In this document: in pieces, positions 9,006 to 18,192 of the stretch
How positions within the stretch are numbered: the first letter of the stretch is position 1
Layout: every line of letters starts with the position of its first letter
NCBI GenBank assembly: GCA_037481875.1
Contig: JBBFKY010000001.1
Coordinates: forward strand, 411,782 to 475,781
Reading direction: 5' to 3'
DNA: 64,000 bases
DNA from: Desulfosoma sp.
GTDB lineage: Bacteria; Desulfobacterota; Syntrophobacteria; Syntrophobacterales; DSM-9756
Position numbers and translations under genes: made by a program
Notes under the pieces: model-generated
The model's input: only the letters and a program-made list of their open reading frames with translations
What the model was told of the DNA's origin: nothing
Database searches by the model: none

Positions 9006-10193
9006 ATGGCCTGGAAAGAGTGGGTCTCACTGGAAGCACATCGGCAAAAGATAGTGTCCGATGAAAGAGGACAAAGTCCCAGGCTGCAAGGTATGACCTT
9101 GGTAGAGCTTTTGGTGGCCGTGACGGTGACTTCTGTGGTGCTTGTTTTCATCTACGGCGGTTTTTCGGCGCACCGGAGACTTTACGGTCAGGAACAGCAG
9201 ATCCTGGAGCTGCAGCAAAACCTACGACTTGCGCTGGATATGGTCGTTCAGGTGGTGCACCAGGCAGGGTACTGGAGGTGTGTGGAGGCTCGAGCTGTTC
9301 GCATAGGTGCGCAAGGCGTGAAAAGCACACTCAAAAGTTCCGAGGGCCTATTTCACACCCAGGCGGTTATGGGATTCAACAACGTCACCGCTACCACAGA
9401 TCCTTTCGTTGATAAACAGACTCGAGAAGGTACCGATATATTGGGATACAGCCTGATCGACCCCGCCTTTGACGGACCGCTCGCTCATGACCAAGTCCTT
9501 CCTAGAGACCCGCTTCGGCTAGTCAAGAACAAGGCGACCGGAAGCCTCAAAAAAGGCCAGATCGTCTTCTTGACTGATTGTCGCCAAAGTGCTCTTTTTC
9601 AGATCACTAACGTCTTTACCGACGGGGATACCCTGTTACAGCATGATCCCGACGTCTTGAGTCCCGGAAATACCACACGGTGTCTTCGATGTGATGACGG
9701 AGGCACCACATGCGTCGGCGACGTCGAGTGTTCGGCAGCGGGAACCGGCTTTCGAAGAGGTATTTCGTGGCTGCATCCCGTGAAGGTGGGTTTTTTTCGA
9801 GTGAGCAAATCGGGTGACTTCCAGTGGATTGAAGGAGGTCCTGATACCACGGGGAACTATGTCTTTTCCACCCCACGAACCCTTGCTGAAAACGTGGAAG
9901 ATTTTCAGGTGGAATGGGGCGTGGATTCCAGCCCCGTGCCGGACGGTTTGGTGGATGCGTGGGTTTCGGCCGATGCCATACCAGAGACGTTTTCGGGAAG
10001 CGGCCTGCGGGATTGGGAGAGAGTCCATGCCGTTCGGTGTCACATTCTCGGGCGAACCCGAAGACCCTTTAAAGGCTACACGGATACAACCGTTTATGCT
10101 TTTGCGGATCGAAAGGCTTCCGGGGCGGCCTCGGACGCCTATCGTCGTCTGCACATGATGAAAACCATAGGAATTCGCAATGCCATGCCGTGA
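9006..10193 (+). CDS. Minor pilin, PilW-like prepilin
   Basis: A 395-residue protein. A 29-residue leader ends in Gly before MTLVELLVAVTVTSVVLVFI, and the helix continues as 'LQQNLRLALDMVVQVVHQAGYW', which matches the PilW family (including the conserved AGYW-type turn). A cluster of four Cys lies near residues 225-240. N-V-T, N-T-T sequons occur but no D-N-x-S/T. It overlaps the following pilV-like gene by 14 bases. Gene order here (fimT-pilW-pilV-pilX) differs from set 1 (fimT-pilV-pilW-pilX). Confidence 0.8.
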   Translation: MAWKEWVSLEAHRQKIVSDERGQSPRLQGMTLVELLVAVTVTSVVLVFIYGGFSAHRRLYGQEQQILELQQNLRLALDMVVQVVHQAGYWRCVEARAVRIGAQGVKSTLKSSEGLFHTQAVMGFNNVTATTDPFVDKQTREGTDILGYSLIDPAFDGPLAHDQVLPRDPLRLVKNKATGSLKKGQIVFLTDCRQSALFQITNVFTDGDTLLQHDPDVLSPGNTTRCLRCDDGGTTCVGDVECSAAGTGFRRGISWLHPVKVGFFRVSKSGDFQWIEGGPDTTGNYVFSTPRTLAENVEDFQVEWGVDSSPVPDGLVDAWVSADAIPETFSGSGLRDWERVHAVRCHILGRTRRPFKGYTDTTVYAFADRKASGAASDAYRRLHMMKTIGIRNAMP

Positions 10194-10647
10194 CGGATGG
10201 AAGTCGAGAAGGCCGTGGGGATATACCTTGGTGGAAGTGTTGGTGGCCGTTGTGGTGGCGGTTTTTGTTTTTGTGGCTTTTTTCGCTCTGCAAACTCTCG
10301 GGGTTCGAACCCGAGTTCATGCTCGAATGTCTTCCACGGCCCTAAATGCCGCAACGGATTTTCTCGAACAAGTGTCAATTTCAAGTGAAGACCGAATCGG
10401 TGTGGATGGGGAAATCCTGGCTGATTCAGGATTCGTGGAGGAAGCGGTGATGACGGGTTCCGGAATCCCTTTGGCCAGGCGATGGGAAGTGCTAAGAGGT
10501 GTTCCCGGACCCCATCTGATGACGGTTCGGGTCATGGTGTGCTGGAAGGAACCTCAAAAGCCGCTCCCGTCAGCGGCCACGTGCGATTTTAACCGACCAT
10601 CGGCGCCCCATGTGAACCTGGAAAGTGTGTTCTATAGGCCAAGATAA
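10180..10647 (+). CDS. Minor pilin, PilV-like prepilin
   Basis: A 155-residue protein. The 14-residue basic leader ends in Gly before YTLVEVLVAVVVAVFVFVAFFAL; Glu is at mature +5. The helix is followed by a short domain with 'TDFLEQVS', like PilV/GspI proteins. The start codon overlaps the end of pilW, so translation is probably coupled. I find no N-x-S/T sequon in it, in contrast to its set 1 counterpart. Confidence 0.75.
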   Translation: MPCRDGWKSRRPWGYTLVEVLVAVVVAVFVFVAFFALQTLGVRTRVHARMSSTALNAATDFLEQVSISSEDRIGVDGEILADSGFVEEAVMTGSGIPLARRWEVLRGVPGPHLMTVRVMVCWKEPQKPLPSAATCDFNRPSAPHVNLESVFYRPR

Positions 10648-10698
10648 AACGCGGGGAACAAGCCTAAGAGGAAGCGTGCTTGGAGATACTTTAATAAC

Positions 10699-11538
10699 AT
10701 GATCTTTGAAGGGGCTGACACGTCGGGCCGTCGCGACGGGATTCGATGGCTGTGGGCCGAACATGTCGATCCGCTCCCGCGGGGGTTGGTGATGGTGGGC
10801 GGAAAAATGGATGTGCCCTTAAGGGTTTCGGGGAAGGGGGTCGTGCAATACAGAAAAAAGTCTTCACAAGTGCCGGAGCGTCTTCCAGGGGTGTTTGGAA
10901 GCTGGGATTGGCGGATCTGGAAGCGAAAGGATGGCATGGCCCTCACCTTGGTCTTGGTGATCATTGCGGCTTTGGCTGTCTTGACGGTGGGGCTGGCTCT
11001 GGATCAGGCCATTGAAATGCGTCTTGCCGGAAACCGTAAAGCGGCCGAAACAGCCTTTCGCAACGCTGAATCAGGGCTGGCCGTGGCCCAGGAAAGGTTA
11101 GCTCGATGGTTTGCCACCGATCCCATGAACCTGCAGCGTCAACGGACGGGAAGCGCCACGCTTCCGGATTGGGATTTCCTCTTTCTAAACGCTACACCCT
11201 ACACAGGGTCAAACAACCGAAAAGACCTTTACGATGAAGTGAAGTTGGACCTGGGATGGGATCATCGGTTCAAGGTCTTTGCCAGAATTCCGGAAGACCG
11301 AAAGGACGATGCTTTTCAGGATCTGTTCGGTGAAAACACGCGCCTGGTGCTTCGAAGTGTCGGGTTCGGGCCGGCCGGATCCCAACAGGAAACCGAAATG
11401 ATGGTGGAAGCCGTCGCGGAACCTTCTCCGGCCTTTGCCTATGCGCAGGAGGGATTGGGTTCCGTGCCGAGTCATGTGAACATGAGGGACAAGAACGCCG
11501 TGAGGGCCACGGGTCAACCGCTGGCTGTGGTGCCCTGA
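10699..11538 (+). CDS. Minor pilin, PilX-like
   Basis: Up to 279 residues. The diagnostic part is 'DGMALTLVLVIIAALAVL' followed by 'AGNRKAAETAFRNAESG', the PilX N-terminal helix with its conserved Ala-Glu-Ser-Gly turn. Around 78 residues precede the hydrophobic helix if the ATG at 10699 is used. That is long, and starts at 10792 or 10807 are possible; none has a clear ribosome site. The C-terminal domain is about 170 residues. Last pilin gene of set 2, upstream of the second pilY1. Confidence 0.72.
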   Translation: MIFEGADTSGRRDGIRWLWAEHVDPLPRGLVMVGGKMDVPLRVSGKGVVQYRKKSSQVPERLPGVFGSWDWRIWKRKDGMALTLVLVIIAALAVLTVGLALDQAIEMRLAGNRKAAETAFRNAESGLAVAQERLARWFATDPMNLQRQRTGSATLPDWDFLFLNATPYTGSNNRKDLYDEVKLDLGWDHRFKVFARIPEDRKDDAFQDLFGENTRLVLRSVGFGPAGSQQETEMMVEAVAEPSPAFAYAQEGLGSVPSHVNMRDKNAVRATGQPLAVVP

Positions 11539-11857
11539 AAGCAGTGCCAAGGTTCCTTGAAGCTTGTTCGAGAAAGCATTTCTTTTTGGGAGCGCGGGAG
11601 TCGCGCCCGCATGGAAAGCGGGCCGAAGACCCGCGCCGCCACGAAAACAAAGGCTTTGGGATTTAGGAGCACGGCGTATCGTACCCTTGCGCCTTAGGCG
11701 AAATGGCTCATTCTTAGTTCTCGAATAAGGTCGTAGAAGCGTGTCCGAGAATTGAAAAAGAACCTCTTTGGGCAGGGCCATGTCAAGGTGTGGGGGCGAG
11801 GCGGCGCCTCGCCCTTACAAACCTGAAAATGTGTTTTTTGCCGGAGAAGACATTTCA
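11539..11857. other. Intergenic region between pilX and pilY1 (B)
   Basis: 319 bases without a convincing gene. It is GC-rich between 11585 and 11640, with several short complementary G/C blocks, and carries a near-perfect palindrome at 11794-11814. The frame of the following pilY1 stays open back to 11768, but the better ribosome site is at 11842-11848, just before the ATG at 11858. I see no clear promoter. Confidence 0.5.
11794..11814. repeat. GC-rich palindrome, dispersed repeat copy 1
   Basis: Arms GGGCGAGGCG (11794-11803) and CGCCTCGCCC (11805-11814) around one base. Related palindromes occur at 15735-15764 (degenerate) and 18105-18127, all between genes in this pilus region, so this looks like a small dispersed hairpin element rather than a gene-specific signal. 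Confidence 0.65.
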
Positions 11858-14800
11858 ATGAAAAGCACCTCAGAGTACGGTCAAAAAAGAAAACGGAGAA
11901 AGCCGAAGGCTTGGCTAGGCCTGATGACGGCAGCCTTTTTGACCAGTGTCCTCTGGGGATCTCCTGCGGCCTCGCTCAATGTTTGTGAACCGTCACGGTC
12001 CGTCCACTACGAAGGATCCTGGCAAAGCGAAGATTTCAGTGTGCTGGATCCATCCGTTGTTATTGACGACAAAAGCGGGCATCTCGTGCTGCATGCAGGG
12101 GGGCATGACGAATCTGTGACGCGTTTTGTCACAGCCATGCCCCAGGAAGTGCGCGTGACCTTCATCTTTCGGGGGTCCGAAGCTTCAGGGCATCATCTAG
12201 GCTATTTCCTCAGGTCTTCAGCGGAAAAGAAAGGCTATGTGAAAAGTGATGGAACTTTGGATCGATCGGCTTTTGTGAAGGCCATAGACTTTACCGACAC
12301 AGCATCCTATGACAAGGAAACATTTCATTACCTCTGGACTTGTCTTCGAGACGATAACCATAACGGTATTCTGGACAAACCCTACGGGGCAGGGTGCTTG
12401 CGATCCTTTTCGGAAGCGTCGGCAAGCGGCGTTGATTTTGCCGAGACGGAAGAAATCCTCGGCGCTATAGATGATGGCACGGGGCTGCCTTTCGTCCCCG
12501 ATGGGGACGGCCGTTTGACCGTTCGCGATATGACCAAAAGCCTGGGTATCATTGGAGAAGGGCAAGAAATTATCTTTTTTCTTGTGCCTCAAGGCCGTTT
12601 CCAGGATACCTATTTGACCGAAGCTTCTTGGAATTCAGATGTTTACAGGGGAAAGGAGCCTTGCACAACCACTTTCGCCTCGGGGGCGACGCCCAAGAAA
12701 TACCAGGTGGGTCTAACGGCTCATGATAATGGAACCTGCGCCGCCGTGTCCCCATGGCTTCCTCAACAGGCATTGGCACGGCTTCGACAAAGCTTCGGCC
12801 TTGAATTTGATCCAGATCATGAAATAGCCCTTTCATTACAAACGGGAAAAAAATTTCCTCATGCGCTTGTGACTTCAACCCCTGATGTTCCCGGTGTTCG
12901 CATTCTAGCGTGGGAAGAAGATGTGGAAGGGGGCGATACGGACCATAACGATCTGGTTTTTGCCGTGGCCATCAAAGCAGTGGGTCGTGTAGTTTCGAAG
13001 GATATAAGTTCCACAGATCCTTTGCAGGAAAAGCCTGTAATTACGGCTGTGGATCTTGAAGTGCGAGACCGCAGAGCCCCATGCGAAGGTTTGGACACAG
13101 GGTTTTTTCTTGATTCCGGTTCCTTTTCCAATGGGAATGTTAGCTATAGTGTCAGCCTGGACAACGGGACGACATGGATTCCCGTGGATCGGTGGGAGGA
13201 AGTTCAAGACCACGAAGACGGTTCTCAAACTCGAAAAGCGCATCTGGACCTGATTAGTCTCGGCCGTGCGGGTCGAACCCTGAGATGGAAAGCCCTCTTG
13301 GAAACGGTCAACACGCGATGTCTTTCACCGGCAATCATGGATGTGCGATTGGACTTTACGGCTTCAGACCAAGGGACTTTTTCTCGATCCGATCCGGTGG
13401 TGCTCGGAAATGCTCTTTATTCCGCAGGATTGGAACTTCCATCGAAATCGACGCTCCCTGAGGCTTCTTTTCGTGGTCACCTTTTCTCCTATCTTATCTA
13501 CGATCCATCAAATCCGGCCACACCCCTTTTTCAGCCTCTGTGGGATGCAGGCCAAGCCCTGGCCGAACGATCACTTCAGGCAGACCCTCGAACCATTGGT
13601 ACCGCTGTCGCGGAAGCCTGTTCGGTTCGAGAAAACGTTGCAATTGGCGATGGGACCACTCGGCGTTTTCAGGGAACGCTGCAACACAAAGATGTCCTTT
13701 CCGGTACCATGCTTTTTCGGTCTCTATCTTCGTCAGGAATTCCTATGGTTTTGCGTGATAATGGAATCGGCGTTTTGACAGGGGACGGCTCTGGAAGGCT
13801 CCACCGCTCTGAAGGCGCTTATACTTTGGAGTTTCTTTTTCCACCCTGCAAGGGATGTCCTGTGACGGCAGAATATGCTTATGCCATTTCGACATCCTCC
13901 TTTCGATCGTTTTCGGAAACAACCATCACGGATGTTATGTTGGGTTTGAGCGATGCTGTGATACACGGAGAAGGGTTCCATTGGGATCTCAACAGAGACG
14001 CTCGGTATGACTCCGAAGATCGACGGCATCTTATACGATGGGTTCTTGGGTTTGACAAGGGCACCCATGAAAGACCTTGGCCTCTGAACGGAATCGATCA
14101 CAGCACGCCCGCCGTCGTAGGCCCTCCGGGGTTGCCTCCGTGGTATTTCGGCACCCAAACCTCCGAAGAGGAACGAGAAGCCTATGATCATTTTCGGCAA
14201 TCGGAAACGATGGCCCATCGACCAACCATCGCTTACGCAGGAAGTCTCGGGGGCATGATCCATGCCTTTCATGCCGGATCCTATCAACACGGGGATGATC
14301 CGCGAACCACTGTCAAAGAAAATCGGGGCTACTTTTTGCCGGGAGAATACGGAGATGGAAGCGAGCTGTGGGCCTATATTCCTTCAAGCCATCTTTCACG
14401 GCTCAAATCCCTGCTGAAACCTGAACCGTGGCTGTATCCGCCTGTGGTCAATGCCTCGCCCTGTGTTCAAGACATTGCGGTTCGAACTGAAACGGGTGGG
14501 ACTTTCCGGACCGTGCTTGTTTCAGCTCAGGGTACCGGAGGCGACACGGTTCTGGCCCTGGATGTGACCGATCCGCAAAAGCCCTCTTTTCTATGGCACT
14601 ACAGTGACCCGGCGCTGTACCGAAGCGGGGCTGCTCCGGCCATGGCCAAGATCGGTCGGCTTCAGGATGCAGGCTCGCCGGTCTGGGTGGTTTTCGTGAG
14701 TTCGGGACAAACCGATTTGTCCGAATCACCTTCCCTGTTTCTTTTCGATGCCGCTTCGGGAAAGCTTCTCAGAAAGATTTTCCTGGATTTGGGGGCGTCC

Positions 14801-15625
14801 AACAGAGGCGCCGTTTTGAGCGGAAGCGCTGCAGCGGTGGATACCGACGGAAACGGGTATGTGGATCGACTTTATGTGGCGGACAGCAAAGGTCATGTGG
14901 TTCGTCTAGACTTTCCCGATCGTGCCGATATGGCCTGGGACCCGGCAAAAATTCGCGTGAGCCTTTTTGTGAAGGTGTCCTCGTCCATCTATGCGACACC
15001 GGCGGTTTATATCGCCCATACCTACAAGCCGGATGGTGGCATCGATCAAGCGCACGTGAAGATCATGTTTGGAATTGGGGATGATCCAGCACGAAGGGAC
15101 AACCCTCGTGTCCCCACGGCCTATAAATTTTATGTCTTCGACGATTCGTGCCGCATGGATTGGACGGCCGGCGTCCTTCGAGATAACAACGGTCAGATCT
15201 GCTCTTCTCAGGGCATGAAATCAGAAGCCGAGGCCGAGTGGGTATGGAATCTTCCGGCAGGTCATCGAATCTGGGCGGAAGCGGTTGCAGCGGCCGGTAT
15301 GGTGTATTTCGGCACGGCGGTGACCGAGACGACAGATCCATGTTCTCCACCTCAAGATGATGAGAGTAAAGGCGGTAAAGTGTATGCGGTGGATCTTTCG
15401 GCTTTGGATTTTCAAAAGGAACCTAGGCTGATGGCGGAGACAGGCGGAAATGTCACGGCACTTTTTGTGGAAGATCAGCACCTTTATGCCAGAGTACACC
15501 TCAGGGATGCGGGATCACGCGTGCAGGTGGTGGGCGAAGGCGTCTTTAACAACGAAACCCTTTTAGGAACAAGCTATGTGACAAAGGCGGTCAAAGGTTC
15601 CTGGCGTCGCATTTTAGAAAAATAA
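11858..15625 (+). CDS. PilY1-family pilus tip protein (copy B)
   Basis: About 1255 residues. The ATG at 11858 follows GGAGAAG and opens a signal peptide (basic residues, 'WLGLMTAAFLTSVLWG', cleavage near 'SPAAS'). The N-terminal third is unlike copy A. It has two pieces resembling DUF4114-type domains, ending in 'EEDVEGGDTDHNDLVFAV', whose DTDHND loop looks like a metal site. A dockerin-like loop (DLNRDARYDSED) lies near residue 710. The C-terminal third is a PilY1 beta-propeller: 'AYAGSLGGMIHAFHAG', 'ELWAYIPSSHLSRLKSL', 'TVLALDVTDPQKPSFLWHY', plus a calcium-type loop DTDGNGYVD. Six N-x-S/T sequons, two of them D-N-G-T. Role by family: tip adhesin or pilus-extension regulator for set 2. Confidence 0.85.
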   Translation: MKSTSEYGQKRKRRKPKAWLGLMTAAFLTSVLWGSPAASLNVCEPSRSVHYEGSWQSEDFSVLDPSVVIDDKSGHLVLHAGGHDESVTRFVTAMPQEVRVTFIFRGSEASGHHLGYFLRSSAEKKGYVKSDGTLDRSAFVKAIDFTDTASYDKETFHYLWTCLRDDNHNGILDKPYGAGCLRSFSEASASGVDFAETEEILGAIDDGTGLPFVPDGDGRLTVRDMTKSLGIIGEGQEIIFFLVPQGRFQDTYLTEASWNSDVYRGKEPCTTTFASGATPKKYQVGLTAHDNGTCAAVSPWLPQQALARLRQSFGLEFDPDHEIALSLQTGKKFPHALVTSTPDVPGVRILAWEEDVEGGDTDHNDLVFAVAIKAVGRVVSKDISSTDPLQEKPVITAVDLEVRDRRAPCEGLDTGFFLDSGSFSNGNVSYSVSLDNGTTWIPVDRWEEVQDHEDGSQTRKAHLDLISLGRAGRTLRWKALLETVNTRCLSPAIMDVRLDFTASDQGTFSRSDPVVLGNALYSAGLELPSKSTLPEASFRGHLFSYLIYDPSNPATPLFQPLWDAGQALAERSLQADPRTIGTAVAEACSVRENVAIGDGTTRRFQGTLQHKDVLSGTMLFRSLSSSGIPMVLRDNGIGVLTGDGSGRLHRSEGAYTLEFLFPPCKGCPVTAEYAYAISTSSFRSFSETTITDVMLGLSDAVIHGEGFHWDLNRDARYDSEDRRHLIRWVLGFDKGTHERPWPLNGIDHSTPAVVGPPGLPPWYFGTQTSEEEREAYDHFRQSETMAHRPTIAYAGSLGGMIHAFHAGSYQHGDDPRTTVKENRGYFLPGEYGDGSELWAYIPSSHLSRLKSLLKPEPWLYPPVVNASPCVQDIAVRTETGGTFRTVLVSAQGTGGDTVLALDVTDPQKPSFLWHYSDPALYRSGAAPAMAKIGRLQDAGSPVWVVFVSSGQTDLSESPSLFLFDAASGKLLRKIFLDLGASNRGAVLSGSAAAVDTDGNGYVDRLYVADSKGHVVRLDFPDRADMAWDPAKIRVSLFVKVSSSIYATPAVYIAHTYKPDGGIDQAHVKIMFGIGDDPARRDNPRVPTAYKFYVFDDSCRMDWTAGVLRDNNGQICSSQGMKSEAEAEWVWNLPAGHRIWAEAVAAAGMVYFGTAVTETTDPCSPPQDDESKGGKVYAVDLSALDFQKEPRLMAETGGNVTALFVEDQHLYARVHLRDAGSRVQVVGEGVFNNETLLGTSYVTKAVKGSWRRILEK

Positions 15626-15734
15626 AGAGGAACAACGCTTTTGGGATCCCCAAGAGTGATCTTCATGACCTTGTTTCCCGCCGTGAGTCTGTCCGAGGCA
15701 TTCCATCGATTGTTGCATCCCATGCTGTTTCAAA

Positions 15735-15764
15735 GTAGGGGGCGAGGCGCCGTTTCGACTCCAC
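15735..15764. repeat. Degenerate copy of the GC-rich palindrome
   Basis: The stretch begins with GTAGGGGGCGAGGCGCCG, like the left arm of the copies at 11794 and 18105, but the right arm has decayed. It lies in the 182-base gap between the convergent ends of pilY1 (B) and the oligosaccharyltransferase gene. Confidence 0.45.
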
Positions 15765-15807
15765 AAGTTTAAAACCGTGTTTTTTGGAAGCTTGGGCTTT
15801 TACCAGC

Positions 15808-17970
15808 TCATGATGCGGGCGGGACACGAGGCCCACCGAGCGAAGTGCTGCTTTCGGGAAAGCTGCCTTGAGGGTTTGGTAACACTTCCCAGAGTTGGTA
15901 CACAAAGGGCCGATGCGCGATGCGCCGAAACCGGCCGCTTGAAGGCGAAGCATTGACGAAAAACAGGCGATGAAACAAGGATTCTCCGATGGGTGCTCCT
16001 TGCATCAGAGCTCCCATACCGATGGTTCGGTGCACATCTAGGTGTGGTCCTTCGCCTTGACGATAGTGAAGAAGTGTTCGAGTGCCGTCGGGGCCGATGA
16101 GGCCGAGGGAGGCCAGAGGGATTTTGCGATCGCTGAATTGCAGTTCACCTCGCTGAAGAAAAACGCCCGTGGCGCCCGGAGCCGAGATGGAAGAATCATT
16201 CCAAAGTGCTACGGGGTAGAGGGGGCGATAGGCCGGGTGGACGCCGTCCTTTTTGGCCGGATCCCAGGTGCCGAACCAATACCACCAATACGCGGTGTTC
16301 AGGAGCAGTTGATCCAGGAAAAGATAAACCGGACGGGGCGGGTCGGGGTAGAAAAAGGCATGCCAGGAGTTTTCGTGCGGAATGTGGTGAAGTTCCAGTT
16401 CTCGAGCCTTTTCTTCACAACCGTCGGGGCCGGCTGAGAGCACGGCTTTGAGGGCTTTAAGCCCTTGAGCTGCAGAAAGATTGTTGGCCTGGAAAAAGGC
16501 TCGCATTCCCGAAAGCCCTCGAGTGCTGAAAAAGATCATGAAATCCGCGGCAAAATGATCATCCGTACTTGCCAATGGAATCGCCAGGGGCACCACCAGA
16601 TCTCCACCGTGGATTTCGCCGTCGGCCAAAGTTCCACGCCTTGCCCAGTATTGAATGTGATACCCATGATCCCACCAGGCCCAAAGGATGGCGTTTTCCG
16701 GAGTGCGTCGAGCAGCTTCCGTCATTCCTTGAACCACGGGAGCGCTTTCCGAAGGCCAGCGCACGGTCTGCACCACCTTGAAAAAAGCCGGGAGAAGCAA
16801 AAGGATACCTGCGGCCAAGGGACCGACCAGAGCCAGGCGGGAAGAACCAAGCCGATGCTGGAGTCGGTCCACCAGATTTCCCAGCCCAAGACCCACAAGA
16901 GGAGCGGCGTAGACGCACAGGCGTTGCGCAAGGAAGATCCCTCCAGAACCCAAAAGCAATAAAGGCGTTAAAAAAAACAGGGATCGTGGACGGCGAACGA
17001 AGAGCCACAAAAGCCCGATGGCTCCGATTCCTAAAACGGCTTCATGGCCTGCCGTCGTGCGGCCGAATTCTTGAAAAGTCGGCCGCACCTGTTCGCTTAT
17101 GGAAAGACCGATGTTGGGAAAATCTCCAGGGGCCTGTTTCATCAACATGTAGGAAAGCTGTCCCCAGGCTCGTCTTGACGCTTCCAGAAAAGGTGTTGTG
17201 CCCTTGAAGATCAGGACCGCCAAGATGACAGTCAAAACGAGGCCCAGAATGATCCACAGGGATTTTCGGTCCCCGGCACGAAATCTTAAGAAAAGAGCAG
17301 TGCCCATGGGGAATGCGGCGAGAAGAAAGGGCGTTTGAGGACTTTGATCCCACCACCAGGTGTGCAGCAACACGGCTGCAAGAGCCCCTGCAAGCCAAAA
17401 ACCTGCACGGTGTTTCGCCTGCGTCCAGGCCACGAAACACGCGACGACAATCAAGGGGAGACCGACGTTGAGACTGTCTGTGTCCAATCGTCCCAGGTTT
17501 GTGCGATGGACCAAAAAGGGAGAAAGCACGAAAAAGCCGCAAGCGATCACGGCACCTAAAGGGCCCATGAACAACCGTGCCAAAGGATACAGGCTCAAGG
17601 CCGAAACAGCCCCTAAGACGGCTGGTAACACCAAGGCAATCCAAGGAATAGGGATTCCGGTCACGTGGTGAAGTCCCGCCGTAAGGACGCTCAGAAGGGG
17701 GGCCGGTCGAGGTCGTTCCACACCGTCAGGGACAGCGCGGAAAAGATCTCGATTTTCGTAAGTGCCTTCAACAAGGTCTCGAGCTAGGCGCATGTAGTAG
17801 GGCGCATCGAAGGTGGTGGGAAGAGGCTCTCCATTCACAAAACATCGTTCCGGGTACTGCTTCCATGCCCCGTAAGGTGCAAACCTTACCCAAAAACCTA
17901 CAGCGATCACGGCCAAAAACCCTGCCATGATCGCAAGCCGTTCCCGGTGCCATAGGTTTTGAAAGCTCAT
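15808..17970 (-). CDS. STT3/PglB-type oligosaccharyltransferase
   Basis: A 720-residue multispanning membrane protein. Conserved STT3 sites are visible: FDAPYYMRLA (acidic residue in the first external loop, about residue 55); the metal-binding D-x-D as RLDTDSLN (163-165); the fifth-loop S-x-S-E motif as SISE (290-293); and the WWDxG sequon-recognition motif as WWDHG (432-436). A soluble periplasmic C-terminal domain follows. By family it moves a lipid-linked glycan onto Asn of N-x-S/T sequons in exported proteins. The ATG at 17970 starts right before the first hydrophobic segment; an upstream ATG at 18051 lacks a ribosome site. It lies downstream of dsbC and ends convergent to pilY1 (B). No glycan-synthesis genes are in the window. 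Confidence 0.9.
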   Translation of the reverse strand: MSFQNLWHRERLAIMAGFLAVIAVGFWVRFAPYGAWKQYPERCFVNGEPLPTTFDAPYYMRLARDLVEGTYENRDLFRAVPDGVERPRPAPLLSVLTAGLHHVTGIPIPWIALVLPAVLGAVSALSLYPLARLFMGPLGAVIACGFFVLSPFLVHRTNLGRLDTDSLNVGLPLIVVACFVAWTQAKHRAGFWLAGALAAVLLHTWWWDQSPQTPFLLAAFPMGTALFLRFRAGDRKSLWIILGLVLTVILAVLIFKGTTPFLEASRRAWGQLSYMLMKQAPGDFPNIGLSISEQVRPTFQEFGRTTAGHEAVLGIGAIGLLWLFVRRPRSLFFLTPLLLLGSGGIFLAQRLCVYAAPLVGLGLGNLVDRLQHRLGSSRLALVGPLAAGILLLLPAFFKVVQTVRWPSESAPVVQGMTEAARRTPENAILWAWWDHGYHIQYWARRGTLADGEIHGGDLVVPLAIPLASTDDHFAADFMIFFSTRGLSGMRAFFQANNLSAAQGLKALKAVLSAGPDGCEEKARELELHHIPHENSWHAFFYPDPPRPVYLFLDQLLLNTAYWWYWFGTWDPAKKDGVHPAYRPLYPVALWNDSSISAPGATGVFLQRGELQFSDRKIPLASLGLIGPDGTRTLLHYRQGEGPHLDVHRTIGMGALMQGAPIGESLFHRLFFVNASPSSGRFRRIAHRPFVYQLWEVLPNPQGSFPESSTSLGGPRVPPAS

Positions 17971-18104
17971 TGCAAACCTACCCTTGGAGCTTGTCTGACG
18001 TTGAGAAAAGGTGATGCTTTTCTTGGAAGCGCTGACCTGCGGCCTAATCATGATACGGGGGAGACGCCCGCGTTCCCAGGGAAAAGCCTAGTTTCGAGTT
18101 TGTG

Positions 18105-18127
18105 GGGGCGAGGCGACGCCTCACCCC
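18105..18127. repeat. GC-rich palindrome, dispersed repeat copy
   Basis: GGGGCGAGGCG (18105-18115) and CGCCTCACCCC (18117-18127) around one base, with a single mismatched pair. It sits between dsbC and the oligosaccharyltransferase gene and closely resembles the copy at 11794-11814. Confidence 0.6.
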
Positions 18128-18192
18128 AACCTCCTCATGGATTAGGGGCAATGGTGTTTTGAGTTCTCGAACATGTTCCTGGAAGCCATGGG

